7,576 nt of DNA from an uncultured Oscillibacter sp. (GTDB taxonomy: Bacteria; Bacillota; Clostridia; Oscillospirales; Oscillospiraceae), in NCBI GenBank assembly GCA_910589315.1, contig CAJUTB010000058.1:1-7576 (forward strand), given 5' to 3'. Every line of letters starts with the position of its first letter. Positions within the stretch are counted from its first letter, which is position 1. The notes beneath the pieces are model-generated. The model saw nothing but the letters and a program-made list of their open reading frames with translations. It was not told the DNA's origin and did no database searches. Below, in pieces: positions 6,615 through 7,576 of the stretch. The position numbers and the translations under genes are program-made.

Positions 6615-7576
6615 AGGCTTATGTTCTGCATGGAATAGGAGATTTGCGGCATGAGGACTGCGCCCTTCCGGAGATTCGTCCCGGCTGGGCGTTGGTGAAG
6701 GTTACGGCGGCTGGCATTTGCAGCTCGGACATTCCCCGAATTTTCGAGAAGGGGACGTATCATTTTCCGACCATTCCGGGCCATGAGTTCAGCGGGAGAG
6801 TGGAAAAAGTTGCAAATGCTGAAGATGGAAAATGGCTGAATAAACGCGTGGGGATTTTTCCGTTGATTCCCTGCAAAAAGTGCGTGTCTTGCGAAAAGGG
6901 GCAGTATGAAACCTGTTCGAATTACGATTATATCGGTTCCCGGCGGGACGGCGGATTTGCGGAATATGTGGCGGTTCCGGTGTGGAATTTGATCGAGTTA
7001 CCGGAGACGGTAAGCGACATTCAGGGCGCGCTTCTGGAACCGGCAGCGGTGGCGTTGCACGCGGTGAAACGGGCGCAGATTTGCCGAAACGCAAGTGTGT
7101 GTATAGTTGGCACAGGCGCGATTGGCCTGCTGGCGGGTCAGTGGGCCAAGATACTGGGCGCAGGACGTGTAGTAATCAAGGGCCGCAGGGAAGCGAAGCG
7201 GCAGATTGTTCAGCGGTGCGGGCTGGAATATGCAGCAAATTTCCGCGCTGGTGAAGAATTTGACTGTGTGATTGAGGCGGTAGGCTCGGCTAAGGCTTTG
7301 GAAGAAAGCCTGATCCTCACCGCCCCGGGCGGCAGGCTTGTCCTTATGGGCAACCCCGACGGCCCCCGCACCCTTTCCCAAGACCTCTATTGGCGCATTC
7401 TCCGCAAACAGCTCACGCTGATTGGAACCTGGAACTCCTCCTATGGCAACGCGGACAGCGACTGGTCCGACGCCCTGCGGGCGATGGCGGACGGCAGGCT
7501 GCAAACCGATGCCTTTGTTACGCATATCTTGAGAGATACGGAACTCATCGACGGCCTTGCCCTTATGCGGGACCAT
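6611..7576 (+). CDS. Zinc-dependent medium-chain polyol(-phosphate) dehydrogenase, 3' partial
   Basis: Exactly 322 codons are visible and the frame runs off the window, so roughly 20-30 residues are missing from a family of about 345. Catalytic zinc ligands are C37 in AGICSSD, H58-E59 in PGHEFSG, and E143 in LLEPAAV. The structural zinc site is C88, C91, C94 and C102. The Rossmann loop GTGAIG spans 167-172. The segments SSDIPRIF, YDYIGSRRDGGFAEY and ILRKQLTLIG are strikingly like galactitol-1-phosphate 5-dehydrogenase (GatD), and TarJ ribulose-5-phosphate reductase belongs to the same superfamily. With the cytidylyltransferase before it, its likely role is NAD(P)H reduction of a ketose phosphate to the polyol phosphate that is then activated with CTP. 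The start is TTG in a TTGA overlap, so it is translationally coupled. Third-position base use changes abruptly near 7300, from G-rich to C-rich codons. Confidence 0.88.
   Translation, partial: MKAYVLHGIGDLRHEDCALPEIRPGWALVKVTAAGICSSDIPRIFEKGTYHFPTIPGHEFSGRVEKVANAEDGKWLNKRVGIFPLIPCKKCVSCEKGQYETCSNYDYIGSRRDGGFAEYVAVPVWNLIELPETVSDIQGALLEPAAVALHAVKRAQICRNASVCIVGTGAIGLLAGQWAKILGAGRVVIKGRREAKRQIVQRCGLEYAANFRAGEEFDCVIEAVGSAKALEESLILTAPGGRLVLMGNPDGPRTLSQDLYWRILRKQLTLIGTWNSSYGNADSDWSDALRAMADGRLQTDAFVTHILRDTELIDGLALMRDH

Overview
The window holds seven genes, all on the + strand and tightly packed, with the first and last cut by the window edges. In order they are: the structural gene for a flagellin (5' end missing); a strong intrinsic terminator; then a run of six closely spaced genes. 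These encode a large sulfotransferase-like protein, an adenylylsulfate-kinase-like P-loop kinase, a PHP-domain phosphoesterase, a ribulose-phosphate-3-epimerase-like protein, an IspD/TarI-family cytidylyltransferase, and a zinc-dependent medium-chain polyol(-phosphate) dehydrogenase (3' end missing). No RNA gene, mobile element or CRISPR array is visible, and the largest non-coding gap is 93 bases.

The flagellin ends, strong AGGAGG-type ribosome binding sites, moderately high GC, and a TTG start in a TTGA overlap suggest a motile Firmicute of the class Clostridia. Something like an Oscillospiraceae gut bacterium is plausible. This is inference from general appearance, not a database match.

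Region by region: 1-1752 is flagellin with conserved D0/D1 ends and a long variable centre. 1753-1845 carries a GC-rich hairpin with a T tract ending only 17 bases before the next start codon. 1846-5232 (sulfotransferase-like, APS-kinase-like, PHP) looks like an activated-group transfer set. Its textbook reading is PAPS synthesis, sulfuryl transfer and pAp recycling, but key PAPS/APS-binding residues look altered in the first two proteins. 5245-7576 (epimerase, cytidylyltransferase, dehydrogenase) matches the logic of CDP-polyol synthesis: a ketopentose phosphate is epimerised, reduced to a polyol phosphate and activated with CTP, as in the CDP-ribitol (TarIJ) and CDP-arabinitol routes.

The position directly behind flagellin suggests that the six genes build or attach a flagellar surface decoration, perhaps a polyol-phosphate or sulfated/phosphorylated glycan. 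This would be an unusual flagellin modification. No dedicated glycosyltransferase or CDP-polyol phosphotransferase is visible in the window. If one is required, it is either the 669-residue protein itself or a gene beyond the right edge.
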